The position numbers were made by a program, and so were the translations under genes. Positions 25,000 through 34,351 of a DNA stretch of 56,045 nucleotides are shown in pieces. Under the pieces are notes generated by a model that saw only the letters and a program-made list of their open reading frames with translations, was not told the origin of the DNA and ran no database searches. Within the stretch, counting starts at the first letter, position 1, and every line of letters starts with the position of its first letter. Source of the DNA: Acidimicrobiales bacterium (GTDB taxonomy: Bacteria; Actinomycetota; Acidimicrobiia; Acidimicrobiales; GCA-2861595); contig JAUJNQ010000003.1 in assembly GCA_030448025.1 (NCBI GenBank), positions 112,056 through 168,100 on the forward strand. The letters run 5' to 3'.

Positions 25000-25761
25000 T
25001 CAACCGGCGAGCTCTTCGGCCTCCTCGGCGATGATGGCGTCGGGGATGTCGAAGTTGGCGTAGACGTTCTGCACGTCGTCGTGCTCCTCCAGGAGATCGA
25101 TGAGACGAAGAACCCGCCGGGCGTCGCCCTCGTTCTGCAGGGGAACCACGGTGGTCGCCATCATGGTCACCTCGGCGGAGTCGATGGCCATGCCCGCCTC
25201 TTCGAGGGCCGCGCGAAGGCCGATCAGGCCCGTGGGCCGGCAGGTGAGCTGCCAGGCATCGCCCTGGTCCTCGAGGTCCTCGGCACCCGAGTCGAGGGCC
25301 ACCAACATCAGCTCGTCCTCGGCCAAGCTCCTGGGCAGGATGACTACGCCCTTGCGCTCGAACTGCCACGACACCGCGCCCGGTTCGGCCGTGGATCCGC
25401 CGTTCTTGGTGAAGATGTTGCGCACGTCGGCACCGGTGCGGTTGCGGTTGTCCGTGAGGCACTCGACGATCACCGCCACCCCGGAAGGGGCATAGCCCTC
25501 GTAGGAGACCGGCTCGTAGCGCACTCCTTCGAGCTCACCGGTGCCCCGCTTCACGGCCCGGTCGATGGTGTCGGTGGGCACCGACGCATCCCGCGCCTTT
25601 TGGTACATGCTGCGCAGGGTGGCGTTGGAGGTCATGTCCCCGCCTCCCTCACGTGCGGCGACCTCCACCTGGCGGATGAGCTTGGCGAACAACTTTCCCC
25701 GGGCCTTGTCCTGGGCCCCCTTCTTGTGCTTGATGGTGGCCCACTTCGAATGCCCCGACAC
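25000..25761 (-). CDS. yebC: YebC/PmpR-family protein (TACO1-like)
   Basis: YebC-family proteins help ribosomes through difficult sequences or act as regulators. The start GTG at 25761 gives VSGHSKWATIKHKKGAQDK, the standard family N-terminus. Further marks are GKLFAKLIRQVEVAAREGGG, ARDASVPTDTIDRAVKRGTG and YEGYAPSGVAVIVECLTDNRNRT. The 253 residues are normal for the family. It begins two bases after pdxT, and in Actinobacteria it lies between pdxT and ruvC; here a GGDEF-EAL gene separates it from ruvC. Confidence 0.97.
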   Translation of the reverse strand: MSGHSKWATIKHKKGAQDKARGKLFAKLIRQVEVAAREGGGDMTSNATLRSMYQKARDASVPTDTIDRAVKRGTGELEGVRYEPVSYEGYAPSGVAVIVECLTDNRNRTGADVRNIFTKNGGSTAEPGAVSWQFERKGVVILPRSLAEDELMLVALDSGAEDLEDQGDAWQLTCRPTGLIGLRAALEEAGMAIDSAEVTMMATTVVPLQNEGDARRVLRLIDLLEEHDDVQNVYANFDIPDAIIAEEAEELAG

Positions 25762-25763
25762 CG

Positions 25764-26342
25764 CTAGCACTCCCCCACGAAGAGCTGGTGGAGCCGTAGG
25801 TCGCCGGACAGCTCGGGATGGAAGGCGGCCACCAGCACGGGCCCCTGGCGGCACAGCACCGGGCTGCCATCGACCTCGGCGAGCACTTCCACCCCCGGCC
25901 CGACCCGCTCCACGACCGGGGCACGGATGAACACGGCGTCGAGCGGCCCGCCGACCAGGCCCTCTACGGGGAGGGCCTGCTCGAAGGAATCCACCTGGCG
26001 GCCGTAGCCGTTGCGCCGCACCACCACGTCGATGGCGCCGAACGAGCGCTGATCGGCCCGCCCGTCCATCACGTCGGCGGCCAGCAGGATCATCCCCGCG
26101 CAGGTCCCGAAGGCGGGCATGCCTTCGGCCAGGCGCTCGCCCACCGCGTCGAACAAGCCCGAGGACTCGAGCAGCCGGGACATGGTGGTGGACTCACCAC
26201 CGGGGAGGACCAGGGCGTCGAGCCCCGCCAGGTCGTCAGGCACCCGCACCTCGACCGGATGAGCGCCCACGGAGAGGAGCGCGGCGGCGTGCTCGGCCAC
26301 GTCGCCCTGGAGGGCGAGCACACCGACCTTGTGAGCCGCCAA
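25764..26342 (-). CDS. pdxT: Pyridoxal 5'-phosphate synthase glutaminase subunit PdxT
   Basis: PdxT hydrolyses glutamine and passes ammonia to PdxS for vitamin B6 synthesis. The 192 residues start KVGVLALQGDVAEHAAAL and show the PGGESTTMSRLL oxyanion region. The nucleophile Cys is in AFGTCAGMILLA, and the His-Glu of the triad is in AAFHPELSGDLRLHQLF. It is nine bases downstream of pdxS. Confidence 0.97.
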   Translation of the reverse strand: MAAHKVGVLALQGDVAEHAAALLSVGAHPVEVRVPDDLAGLDALVLPGGESTTMSRLLESSGLFDAVGERLAEGMPAFGTCAGMILLAADVMDGRADQRSFGAIDVVVRRNGYGRQVDSFEQALPVEGLVGGPLDAVFIRAPVVERVGPGVEVLAEVDGSPVLCRQGPVLVAAFHPELSGDLRLHQLFVGEC

Positions 26343-26351
26343 GCCGGTCCC

Positions 26352-27254
26352 TTACCAGCCCCGCTCGGCCAGCTTGACCTCGAGGTCGTCGACGGGGATG
26401 CCGTCCATGGCCCGACCCAGCCCGGTGCTGACCTTGGCCACCATGGCGGGGTCGGAGAAGTGGGTGGTGGCCTCCACGATGGCGACGGCCATCCGCGCCG
26501 GCTCGGAGGACTTGAAGATGCCCGAGCCCACGAACACCGCCTCGGCGCCCAGCTGCATTACCAGAGCGGCGTCGGCCGGAGTGGCGATGCCGCCGGCGCA
26601 GAACATGGGGACCGGCAGCCGGCCGGTCTGGGCGATCTCGGCCACGAGACCCACCGGAGCCTGGAGCTGCTTGGCCCACGCGTAGACCTCCGCCGAGTCG
26701 GCCTGTGTGATCTTCCTCATGTCGCCCACGATGGACCGCAGGTGGCGGACCGCTTCCTTGACGTCCCCGGTGCCGGCCTCGCCCTTGGAGCGGATCATGG
26801 CCGCACCCTCGGAGACGCGCCGGAGAGCCTCCCCCAGGTTGGTGGCGCCGCACACGAAGGGGACGGTGAAGGCCCACTTGTCGATGTGATGGGCCTCGTC
26901 GGCGGGGGTGAGGACCTCGGACTCGTCCACGTAGTCGACGCCGAGGGCCTGGAGCACCTGAGCCTCGGCGAAGTGACCGATCCGGCTCTTGGCCATCACC
27001 GGGATGGTGACGGCGGCCTTGATGTCCTGGATCATGGCCGGATCGCTCATTCGGGCCACCCCACCGTCGCGGCGGATGTCGGCCGGCACCCGTTCCAGGG
27101 CCATCACCGACACGGCTCCCGCATCCTCGGCGATCTTGGCCTGCTCCGCGGTTACCACGTCCATGATCACCCCACCCCGCAGCATCTCGGCCAAGCCGCG
27201 CTTGACGCGCTCGGTCCCGGTGCGGGCAGGCGAGGAGGCCATTGGCTCAGACAT
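26352..27254 (-). CDS. pdxS: Pyridoxal 5'-phosphate synthase subunit PdxS
   Basis: PdxS condenses ribose 5-phosphate, glyceraldehyde 3-phosphate and ammonia into PLP. From ATG 27254 the 300 residues begin [20 protein letters not shown]. They include [50 protein letters not shown] with its catalytic Lys, and [15 protein letters not shown]. The phosphate loop [17 protein letters not shown] is also present. Upstream in-frame starts add nonconserved residues. Confidence 0.97.
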   Translation of the reverse strand: MSEPMASSPARTGTERVKRGLAEMLRGGVIMDVVTAEQAKIAEDAGAVSVMALERVPADIRRDGGVARMSDPAMIQDIKAAVTIPVMAKSRIGHFAEAQVLQALGVDYVDESEVLTPADEAHHIDKWAFTVPFVCGATNLGEALRRVSEGAAMIRSKGEAGTGDVKEAVRHLRSIVGDMRKITQADSAEVYAWAKQLQAPVGLVAEIAQTGRLPVPMFCAGGIATPADAALVMQLGAEAVFVGSGIFKSSEPARMAVAIVEATTHFSDPAMVAKVSTGLGRAMDGIPVDDLEVKLAERGW

Positions 27255-27310
27255 GGACCTCAGTCTACGACTCCCCGCCGAGGCCAGGCCCGGCCTGACT
27301 GAGCCCGCGT

Positions 27311-28369
27311 TCAGGGAGCGACTGCGGCCTTGCCGGGCCGGGCCAGCTCGATCCAGGTGGGCCCGGGCGTCATTCGGACCGGTGCGCCGGACGCATCGAG
27401 GTACTCGGTGACCGCCTCCGGGGTCGGCTTCTTCCATCGACCCCTCACGACCTTGCCTGCGGTGAACACCCAAGCCTCACCCTCCCCCACCAGCTCGGCT
27501 TCGGGTACGGGCGCTCCGGACTGGTCCCGGAAGGCGGTGTTGCGGTAGTTGACCAGCTGCACCACCACGTTCCGGGGCGCAACCTGCACGCCGCCCGTGT
27601 CGAGGTGGGGGCGTCCGTCCTGGTTGCGCTTCCAGGTTCCCGAGGTGGCATCCCACCGGTACTGCACTGCGGTCAGGATCACGTCGCGGAACTCCACGTC
27701 CACCCCCGCCGACGGAGTGGCTCCTGCAGCGTTGCCAGCCTCCCCGGCCTGGCCGAAGACGAACAGCGGTGGCGGAGGGCCCGCACCCGGTGGCACGTGG
27801 GAGAAGAGGCCGGCCGTGGACGAGAGCAGGTTGTAGGGCGCCGGGCGATCCCGTTCCCGCCGGTAGTCCTGGGGAAAGCTGTCCACGCCGACGTCCACCA
27901 CCGGTGAGCGGGCGATCAGGTTCTGGAAGGCCAAGTTGGCCCCCGAGTAGGCGAACAGCGGTCGGTTCAGGGCCGAGGCGAACAGGATGTCGGTGGAACG
28001 GGCCGATCGCACGGGGCCCACGTTGGCCCCGTCCCGAGAGTGGAAGAGGGCGGCGAAGCGAGTGACGCCGCCCTCCACCTCTTCTTCGACGACGACATCG
28101 GCCTCGACGAGGCCTGCCTGGGGACGAGCCTTGGGCGCGTTGTCGATCTTGACGACGAGGACGGGCCGGCCCGCCTGGGCCGGCCCAACGGGCAGACCGG
28201 TGAGGGGCGCGACCGGCCCGCTGGGCACCGTTGGCGCAGGGGCGGGCGGCGGCGCCTCGTCACTGGCGCTGTTCTTGCCCTTGGTGCAGGCGGCCAGCAG
28301 GCACAGTCCGGCGACCACCGGTGCCCACCTGCGCACCATCCTTTGCTTCCCCTGCATCTCCGTGGTCAC
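27311..28369 (-). CDS. DUF3048-family lipoprotein
   Basis: The N-terminus has a lipoprotein signal ([17 protein letters not shown], Cys about 28), so the protein is likely anchored outside the membrane. A Pro-rich spacer precedes the DUF3048 domain: [41 protein letters not shown], with [15 protein letters not shown]. The Lys and Asp residues in KIDN and the VGPVRSAR stretch are family hallmarks. The biological role is not established. It is between pdxS and an M48-like gene, all on the minus strand. Confidence 0.9.
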   Translation of the reverse strand: MTTEMQGKQRMVRRWAPVVAGLCLLAACTKGKNSASDEAPPPAPAPTVPSGPVAPLTGLPVGPAQAGRPVLVVKIDNAPKARPQAGLVEADVVVEEEVEGGVTRFAALFHSRDGANVGPVRSARSTDILFASALNRPLFAYSGANLAFQNLIARSPVVDVGVDSFPQDYRRERDRPAPYNLLSSTAGLFSHVPPGAGPPPPLFVFGQAGEAGNAAGATPSAGVDVEFRDVILTAVQYRWDATSGTWKRNQDGRPHLDTGGVQVAPRNVVVQLVNYRNTAFRDQSGAPVPEAELVGEGEAWVFTAGKVVRGRWKKPTPEAVTEYLDASGAPVRMTPGPTWIELARPGKAAVAP

Positions 28370-28379
28370 GTCCTGTGGA

Positions 28380-29117
28380 TCAAAGTTCTCGCAGAGCCTC
28401 GATGCGCTCGTCCAGGCGCTCGTCTCGGCGCCCGCCCGGAGCCACCTCGTCGACCTGATCGAAGGGCTCGAGCCACAGGTGGGCAGCGGCCCGCGACCTC
28501 ACCGCCACGTTGGTGTCCCGGTCGCGCAGCTTCTCCAGCGCCGAGATGAGACCGGGTGGATAACGAGTCAACGACACGCCCGTCAGGTCGGCCGCGGAGT
28601 CCTCGCGCGACCCTATGGCCGCGGTCACCAGCCGTGAGGAGGCGCCGTCGGGGAGGAAGGAGGTGGGAAGGCCGATCATCGTGACCGCCAGCGTAGACAG
28701 CTGTACGTCGTAGCTCTTGACGCGGCTGAGCTCGTGGGCGAGCACTGCCTCGAGCTCGATGGGCGTGAAGCTCTCGAGCAGCCCGCTGGTGACCCCGACG
28801 GCGGCCTGCCTCGGACCGCGCCCGGCAGCGAAGGCGTTGACCGCGGCGGCGTCGACAACGTGCACGCTGGGCCTGGGCAGACCGGACGCGAAGCACAGGC
28901 TCTGCACGAGATTGTGGAGCCGGGCGTGCTCCACCGGATGGGCGGGCTGGGCGCCGATCATCCAGAGGGCCACGTCGCCGGCCTTGGCGACGGCGACGCC
29001 GATGAGCGCAGCGGCGGCGACAAGGGCGAAGCACAGGCCCACCAAGGGCGGTACGAGCGCCAGGCTCAGCAGTAACAGCACGGCGGCCAGTCCGGCCGCC
29101 AACAGGACGGCGAGCAT
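28380..29117 (-). CDS. HtpX/M48-like membrane metalloprotease with altered zinc motif
   Basis: Two hydrophobic segments (LLAAGLAAVLLLLSLALV and LVGLCFALVAAAALIGVAVA) precede an M48 domain with PRPSVHVVDAAAVNAFAAGR and VGVTSGLLESFTPIELEAVLAHELSRV. The third-ligand region is SREDSAADLTGVSLTRYP. The usual HExxH reads HELSR, so the second zinc-binding His is Arg (CGC; one change from CAC). The gene may be longer. An in-frame CTG at 29168 with a GAGGAG site before it would add a typical N-terminus (ALDDRATANKRRAT). It directly follows the glycosyltransferase stop. Confidence 0.75.
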   Translation of the reverse strand: MLAVLLAAGLAAVLLLLSLALVPPLVGLCFALVAAAALIGVAVAKAGDVALWMIGAQPAHPVEHARLHNLVQSLCFASGLPRPSVHVVDAAAVNAFAAGRGPRQAAVGVTSGLLESFTPIELEAVLAHELSRVKSYDVQLSTLAVTMIGLPTSFLPDGASSRLVTAAIGSREDSAADLTGVSLTRYPPGLISALEKLRDRDTNVAVRSRAAAHLWLEPFDQVDEVAPGGRRDERLDERIEALREL

Positions 29118-29171
29118 GGTGGCGCGGCGCTTGTTGGCTGTGGCGCGGTCGTCCAGGGCCGAAGTCAGGTC

Positions 29172-30248
29172 TCAGGCTCCTCGGGCGACCTGGTACAGCT
29201 CGAGGTAGCGCTCCATGAGCGTGCCCATGGCGAACTGGCGGGCGCGCTCCTCGCCGGCGGATGCGAGCCGCTCGGCCAACCGGCGGTCGGCGAGCACCCG
29301 GCTGACGGCTCCGGCCAGCGCCTCGGCGTCACCGGGTGTCACCAGGAGCGCATGGCGGTCGGGAGTGGCGACGTTTCGATAGCCGGGGAGGTCGCTGGCA
29401 ACGACGGGAGTGCCGGCGGCCATGGCCTCGAGCAGCACCACCCCGAAGGACTCCCCGTGCACGGAGGGCGCACAGAACACGTCGGCGCCCCGGAGGCGGG
29501 CGGCAACCTCCTCGTCGTCGATGATCCCGAGCCATTCCACCCGGGCATCGGCGGCGCTGCGGGCTCGCAGCTCGGCGGTTTCCGGACCCTCTCCCGCCAG
29601 CCAGAGACGAGTCTGCGGTGGAAGGAGGTCCATGGCCTCGAGGAGCACGTCGAGGCCCTTGCGGCGCTCGTGTCGACCGATGAAGAAGATGGTTGGACCA
29701 GCGGTGGCCCAGGGCGTGGCACGGGCGAAGCGCTCCACGTCGACGCCGTTGAATACCATCTCGTACTCGCCGCCGAGCGCCGCCGCCGCCGTGTCCCGGG
29801 CGTCGGGGGAAACCGCACAGCGCAGCGCGAGGCGTCGGGCCAGGCGAACGACGGCTGGGCGGAGGGCGGCATAGGCGGTGCTGGAACCGGCACGGTGGAA
29901 CGTGCCCACCATGGGCCGGCGCTCGAACATGAGAGCGGCAAGGGTGGGCCCGGGGCACAGGGGCTCGTGGAGGTGGACGATGTCCAAAGGCTCCTCTCGC
30001 AGGGCGCGAACCGTGCGCACCGCCGAGGCCGGGTCGAGGGCGAGGGGCGCCACCGAACCGTTCGACGAGAGGGGAACGGACCCCCCGAGGATCTTGATGC
30101 CGTCGCCCGGTGGGGGCGGGCCGTCGCAGGGAGCCAACAGCTCCGCGTCGTGGCCCAGCGCCCGAAGGGCCCGGACTTGCCCGAGGGCCTGACCTTGCAC
30201 GCCACCGGGCTTGGTCAGGCTGTAGGGGCAGACCACGGCCACGCGCAC
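29172..30248 (-). CDS. pimA: Glycosyltransferase family 4, PimA-like phosphatidylinositol mannosyltransferase
   Basis: PimA adds the first mannose from GDP-mannose to phosphatidylinositol on the cytoplasmic face of the membrane. The 358 residues start MRVAVVCPYSLTKPGGVQGQ, the PimA pattern. The C-terminal GT-B domain has FIGRHERRKGLDVLLEAM and the EX7E region HGESFGVVLLEAMAAGTPVVASD. Context supports it: acyltransferase and CDP-alcohol transferase genes lie upstream in the same direction, as in mycobacterial PIM operons. GTG start at 30248. Confidence 0.9.
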   Translation of the reverse strand: MRVAVVCPYSLTKPGGVQGQALGQVRALRALGHDAELLAPCDGPPPPGDGIKILGGSVPLSSNGSVAPLALDPASAVRTVRALREEPLDIVHLHEPLCPGPTLAALMFERRPMVGTFHRAGSSTAYAALRPAVVRLARRLALRCAVSPDARDTAAAALGGEYEMVFNGVDVERFARATPWATAGPTIFFIGRHERRKGLDVLLEAMDLLPPQTRLWLAGEGPETAELRARSAADARVEWLGIIDDEEVAARLRGADVFCAPSVHGESFGVVLLEAMAAGTPVVASDLPGYRNVATPDRHALLVTPGDAEALAGAVSRVLADRRLAERLASAGEERARQFAMGTLMERYLELYQVARGA

Positions 30249-30400
30249 CCGCTCACGCTAGTCAGTGCCGGGCACTCTCCAGCTCTGGCCCCGAGGTCAG
30301 CTCACCAATGCAGCGGCCACGACGCTCTTGCCGGACCCGGCTGGGCCTCGTCGGAGCACGGTCAAGACCGCGAGCACCCCTACGACAGGTCGGCGGCCGT
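30249..30400 (-). other. Intergenic region between acyltransferase and pimA
   Basis: This 152-base stretch has no convincing gene. One minus frame reads RRGPAGSGKSVVAAALVS, which resembles a Walker A motif, but it continues an out-of-frame reading of the acyltransferase gene and is too short to support a call. No promoter or terminator stands out. Confidence 0.4.
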
Positions 30401-31318
30401 TCACCCTAGCCAGACCAGCTCCCGGTCCGAAGGCCAGTTCGGCTGGAGGAGGTGCCACTGGCTGGGTGCCCGGCGTATGAGGGCCTCCAGCTCGTTGGCC
30501 ACCAGCTGGGTGACCCGTGCGCTGTCGTCGCCGAACCGACCCATGCGCTGCACGGGTATCGGCGGCCGCACCACGCCGTGGTGGCCGCGTCGGCCGGTGA
30601 AGTAGACGGCCGTGGGGAGGATGGCCGCACCGGTGCGAAAGGCCAGGGTCGCCGGCCCACTGGGCAACGTCGTGCGCTCCCCGAAGAACTCGACCTCCGC
30701 GCCGGTGCCGAGGATGTCCCTGTCGGAGAGGAGCCCCACCACCCCGCCGCTCCGCAGGCGACGCAACACCGTGGTGGCCGCGTCCGCCCCGAGCGGGACG
30801 ATCTCGAGGCCTACGGAGCGCCGAAGTGCGGTGAACCAAGCCAGCAGCTCCGGCGGCTCGACGGGCTCGACCACCACTGTGACCGGATATCTCCCCACGG
30901 CGGCGAACCAGGCGCCGCCGTAGTCCCAACCGCCCAGGTGCGGGAGGGCCATGATCACGCCTTTGCCCGCGGCCAAGGCACGCTCGAGATGCTCCAGGCC
31001 CTCGTAGGAGGTGTCGGCGTCCAGGTGGGCGGGCGACGTGCCGGGGATCCGGGCCGATTCCATCCAGTAGCGGGCGTAGGAGGCGAACAGCCGGCGGACC
31101 TCCCGGTCCAGCGCCCGCCCGGCGAGGCTCGGACCGTGGGATCGACGCAGGTGGCGTTTGGCCATGGCCCGCTGCTCGTGCATCCGCCGCTGGTACGCCA
31201 GCGCTCCGACGGTGGCCACCGTGGGGGCCAAGCCGGGCGGCACCGCTCTGGCCAGAGCCGCTCCGGTGCGATACCAGAGGTAGGGACCCCGGGTGGCCAA
31301 GCGAGTCCGCCAGCCCAT
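30401..31318 (-). CDS. Phosphatidylinositol mannoside acyltransferase (LpxL/HtrB fold)
   Basis: The enzyme probably acylates a mannose of phosphatidylinositol mannosides, like mycobacterial PatA. The 305 residues show the lysophospholipid acyltransferase features: the catalytic His/Asp-type motif in ALPHLGGWDYGGAWF, LSDRDILGTGAEVEFFGERTTLPSGP, and an N-terminal amphipathic part (TRLATRGPYLWYRTG). ATG 31318 with 33 bases to the upstream pgsA stop. It sits between pimA and pgsA, the normal pgsA-acyltransferase-pimA order. Confidence 0.9.
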   Translation of the reverse strand: MGWRTRLATRGPYLWYRTGAALARAVPPGLAPTVATVGALAYQRRMHEQRAMAKRHLRRSHGPSLAGRALDREVRRLFASYARYWMESARIPGTSPAHLDADTSYEGLEHLERALAAGKGVIMALPHLGGWDYGGAWFAAVGRYPVTVVVEPVEPPELLAWFTALRRSVGLEIVPLGADAATTVLRRLRSGGVVGLLSDRDILGTGAEVEFFGERTTLPSGPATLAFRTGAAILPTAVYFTGRRGHHGVVRPPIPVQRMGRFGDDSARVTQLVANELEALIRRAPSQWHLLQPNWPSDRELVWLG

Positions 31319-31351
31319 CCTTCGACCTCTACGCCTCGGCCCTTACGGGCG

Positions 31352-32149
31352 TCAGGATCGGGCGCCTGCTCGCCGGCGGCGGGTGCGCTCTTGGGCCGGT
31401 CGCCACCCACCCGTGCGAGTGCCGGGACGTCGGGGACGACCACCCCGTGCTGCGGCTGATTCCCTTGCCGACTCCCTCCAGGCTCGCCATTTGGCCTCGG
31501 GAGGGCTATCCCCGGCACGGCGGGGCCCAGATGAGCCATTCCGGGGACGGGAGGAGCCGCGCCGGCCGGAGGACGTGGCCTGGCGCCAAACGGTGGCGAA
31601 GCGCTGGACGGCGGTCATCAGCGTGAGGCCGAGCATGACCCACAGCACGGGCACCAGCAGCGCGCTCCACGCCAGCGCGACACACAGCACGATGATGCGC
31701 TCGGCGCGCTCCATGAGCCCGCCCTTGGCGGAATAGCCCAGCGACTCCGCCTTGGCCCGCTCGTAGGAGATCAGGTTCGACGTGGCCAGTACGGCGAGGG
31801 GCAGGACGGCCATGTGGGCGCCGTGGTCGGATGCCAAGTACCAGGCAAGGCCCCCGAGGACCAGAGAGTCGGTGACCCGGTCCGCCACCGAGTCGAAGAA
31901 CGCCCCTCGGGGCCCGGCTGTACCGCCGGCCTTGGCCACCGGCCCGTCCAGGAGGTCGGCGAAGGCCGTGGCGACCAGCAGCGCGAGGCCGAGGCCGAGC
32001 CGGCCCGTGGCCAGAGCGACGGCGGTGACGCCGGCCAGCACCAGTCCCAGAAAGGTGAGGTGGTCGGCGGTGACGCCCGTGCGGCGGATCACCGAGCCGA
32101 CGGGCTGGCGGGCCTTGTCCACGTTGGCCAACCATCTTCCGTCGAACAT
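31352..32149 (-). CDS. pgsA: CDP-alcohol phosphatidyltransferase (phosphatidylinositol phosphate synthase-like)
   Basis: The enzyme likely joins CDP-diacylglycerol to inositol phosphate at the membrane. From ATG 32149 the 265 residues begin MFDGRWLANVDKARQPVG. The family motif is close to DxxDGxxARx8GxxxDxxxD: FADLLDGPVAKAGGTAGPRG, then AFFDSVADRVTD, with Lys in place of the usual Arg after the Ala. Several membrane helices follow, then a C-terminal tail of about 80 residues rich in Arg, Gly and Ser. The gene is divergent from the EF-G-like gene at 32241. Confidence 0.88.
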   Translation of the reverse strand: MFDGRWLANVDKARQPVGSVIRRTGVTADHLTFLGLVLAGVTAVALATGRLGLGLALLVATAFADLLDGPVAKAGGTAGPRGAFFDSVADRVTDSLVLGGLAWYLASDHGAHMAVLPLAVLATSNLISYERAKAESLGYSAKGGLMERAERIIVLCVALAWSALLVPVLWVMLGLTLMTAVQRFATVWRQATSSGRRGSSRPRNGSSGPRRAGDSPPEAKWRAWRESARESAAARGGRPRRPGTRTGGWRPAQERTRRRRAGARS

Positions 32150-32240
32150 CAGGCGGTCCACGCTATCACCGAGCGTTAGGCTGACCGCCCATCCAAGCGT
32201 CGGCCAGTCAACGGTCCGGACCAGTTCGAGCGAGGCGTCC
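32150..32240. promoter_or_regulatory. Divergent promoter region between pgsA and the EF-G-like gene
   Basis: The 91 bases separate two divergently read starts, so both promoters must be in or near it. A TTGACT hexamer on the minus strand is a possible -35, but no well-spaced -10 is obvious on either strand. No other motif is recognised. Confidence 0.4.
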
Positions 32241-34298
32241 GTGAAGAGCTTCCCTCCCCAGCAGATCCGCAACATCGCCCTTGTGGGACACGGCGGAGCG
32301 GGCAAGACCACGCTCACCGAGGCCCTGCTGTTCTGCTCGGGTGCCATCAACCGTCAAGGCCGGGTGGACGAGGGGAACACCACCACCGACTTCGATCCCG
32401 AGGAGGTGAAGCGGCGGATCTCGGTGTCGGTCGGCCTCGCCCCCATCGAGCACGACGGGCACAAGATCAACGTCCTCGACTGTCCCGGCTTCGCCGACTT
32501 CATGGCGGACACGGAGGCCGCCCTCCGCGTGGCGGATCTGGCCGTGTTCGTGGTGAGCGCGGTCGAAGGGGTAGAGGTCCAGACCGAGGTCCTGTGGAGG
32601 CTGGCTGCTGAGATGGGCCGTCCTCGTTTGGTGTTCGTCAACAAGCTCGATCGCGAGCGGGCCAGCTTCGAGCGCACCCTGGGGCAGCTACAGGAGCTGT
32701 TCGGTGCCGGGATCGCGCCCCTCGAGCTGCCCATCGGCGACGAGCACGACTTCAGGGGCATAGCGGACCTGCTCACCGACACCGCCATCACCTACGAGGA
32801 CGGCCGGGCCAACACGGGCGAGATCCCAGACGAGATGGAGGATCTGGAACACCAGGTCCACGAGAACCTCGTGGAGGGCATAGTCGTGGGCGACGACGAC
32901 CTCATGGAGCGCTACCTGGATGGCGCCGTGCCGACGGTCGAGGAGCTGGAGGCCACCCTGGCCAAAGGCGTCACCGCCGCCCAGGTCTTTCCCGTGCTCT
33001 GCGGCTCGGCAGCAAGGAACGTCGGAATCGACCGCCTGGCCCAGTTCCTCTGCCATATCGCACCCTCGCCCGCCGACGCCGCCCCTGTGGCCGTGGAAGC
33101 CGGCGACACCCTCCAGGAGATCCGCTGCGACCCCGCTGCGCAGCCGCTGGCCTACGTGTGGAAGACCCTGGCCGACCCCTACGTGGGCAGGATCTCGGTC
33201 TTCAAGGTTCTCTCGGGCACCATCCGGCCCGACACCGTCCTCACCAATCCCCGCACCCACGCCGACGAGCGGCTCCACCACCTCTTCACCCTCCGGGGCA
33301 AGGAGCAGGAGCCGGTTCCCGAGGTGACCGCTGGCGACATCGGCGCCGTGGCCAAGCTCAGTGACACCGCCACCTGTGACACGCTGGCCCCCAAGGGCAC
33401 GCCGGTTCGCCTGCCGGTGGCCCCTACCCCCGAGCCGTTGCTCTCCATCGCCATCCACCCCAGGTCCAAGGGCGACGAGGACAAGCTCATGACGGCGCTG
33501 CACCGCCTCCAGGACGAGGATCCCGCCCTCGTGGTGCGCCGTGACGACGAGACCCATCAAACCCTGCTGGGTGGGATGGGCGAGACGCACCTGGCCATCG
33601 TCATCGAGCGGCTCCATCGCAAGTTCGGCGTCGAGGTCGACACCGAGGACGTGCGCATCGCCTACAGGGAGACGGTCACGAAGGAGGCGGAGGCCGAGGG
33701 CAAGTACAAGAAGCAGACCGGCGGCCACGGTCAGTTCGGGGTGGCATCCATCATCCTCGAGCCCCTCGAGCGCGGCATGGGATTCCAGTTCGAGGACAAG
33801 ATCGTCGGGGGCGCAATCCCCCGCCAGTTCATCCCCGCCGTGGAGAAGGGGATCCTCGAGACCATGCAACGCGGGGGCGTGCACGGCTTTCCCATCGTGG
33901 ACGTGAAGGTGACGTTGGTGGACGGGAAGTACCACACCGTGGACTCCTCGGAGATGAGCTTCAAGATGGCGGGTGCTCTGGCCCTCCACGAGGCCATGGC
34001 CCACGCCGACCCAGTGATTCTCGAGCCCGTCTCCCAGCTCGTGGTCACGGTGCCCCTAGATCACCAGGGTGACGTGATGGGTGACCTCAATGCCCGGCGA
34101 GGGCGCGTTCAGGGCACCGACGCTGCCGACGACGGTGCCCAGGTCATCGTGGCGATGGTCCCCACCGCCGAACTGTTGCGCTACGCCGTGAACCTGCGGT
34201 CCATCACCGGTGGCAGGGGTCGCTTCACCGCCCACCACGACCACTATGACCCCCTGCCCCAGCACCTCTACGACAAGCTGCCCCAGAGGGACGGTTAG
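32241..34298 (+). CDS. Elongation factor G-like GTPase (FusA2 type)
   Basis: From GTG 32241 the protein is 685 residues. The GTPase motifs are GHGGAGKTT (P-loop), DCPGFADF (G3; usual DTPGH), NKLD (G4) and GSAARN (G5 region). Domain II and EF-G domains III-V follow, with KQTGGHGQFGVASI and RRGRVQGTD. The changed G3 and the Gly-rich P-loop place it with the accessory EF-G-like proteins rather than the canonical factor, so its ribosome role is uncertain. The 3' end has a 13-bp-period duplication that includes the TAG. Confidence 0.9.
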   Translation: MKSFPPQQIRNIALVGHGGAGKTTLTEALLFCSGAINRQGRVDEGNTTTDFDPEEVKRRISVSVGLAPIEHDGHKINVLDCPGFADFMADTEAALRVADLAVFVVSAVEGVEVQTEVLWRLAAEMGRPRLVFVNKLDRERASFERTLGQLQELFGAGIAPLELPIGDEHDFRGIADLLTDTAITYEDGRANTGEIPDEMEDLEHQVHENLVEGIVVGDDDLMERYLDGAVPTVEELEATLAKGVTAAQVFPVLCGSAARNVGIDRLAQFLCHIAPSPADAAPVAVEAGDTLQEIRCDPAAQPLAYVWKTLADPYVGRISVFKVLSGTIRPDTVLTNPRTHADERLHHLFTLRGKEQEPVPEVTAGDIGAVAKLSDTATCDTLAPKGTPVRLPVAPTPEPLLSIAIHPRSKGDEDKLMTALHRLQDEDPALVVRRDDETHQTLLGGMGETHLAIVIERLHRKFGVEVDTEDVRIAYRETVTKEAEAEGKYKKQTGGHGQFGVASIILEPLERGMGFQFEDKIVGGAIPRQFIPAVEKGILETMQRGGVHGFPIVDVKVTLVDGKYHTVDSSEMSFKMAGALALHEAMAHADPVILEPVSQLVVTVPLDHQGDVMGDLNARRGRVQGTDAADDGAQVIVAMVPTAELLRYAVNLRSITGGRGRFTAHHDHYDPLPQHLYDKLPQRDG

Positions 34299-34311
34299 GC
34301 GGGACGGTTAG
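34288..34311 (+). repeat. Duplicated stop region at the end of the EF-G-like gene
   Basis: The 11-mer GGGACGGTTAG occurs at 34288-34298 and again at 34301-34311. The first copy includes the gene's TAG stop and the second repeats it two bases after the end. Confidence 0.8.
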
Positions 34312-34334
34312 CCTGGGCCGCTGCACGGCCAGGC
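34311..34334. terminator. Hairpin between convergent EF-G-like gene and sigma gene
   Basis: GCCTGG(G)CCG (34311-34320) pairs with CGGCCAGGC (34326-34334) over 9 bp with one bulged base and a five-base loop. It lies between the converging stops at 34298 and 34352. No T-run follows, as is frequent in GC-rich actinobacterial terminators. Confidence 0.5.
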
Positions 34335-34351
34335 GCCGGGGCTCCGTGGCA

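Noticed and set aside
30297-30400. Walker A-like stretch GPAGSGKS in the gap before the acyltransferase gene
   Set aside because: It continues an out-of-frame reading of the acyltransferase gene, has no other ATPase motif and ends after a few residues; chance is likely.
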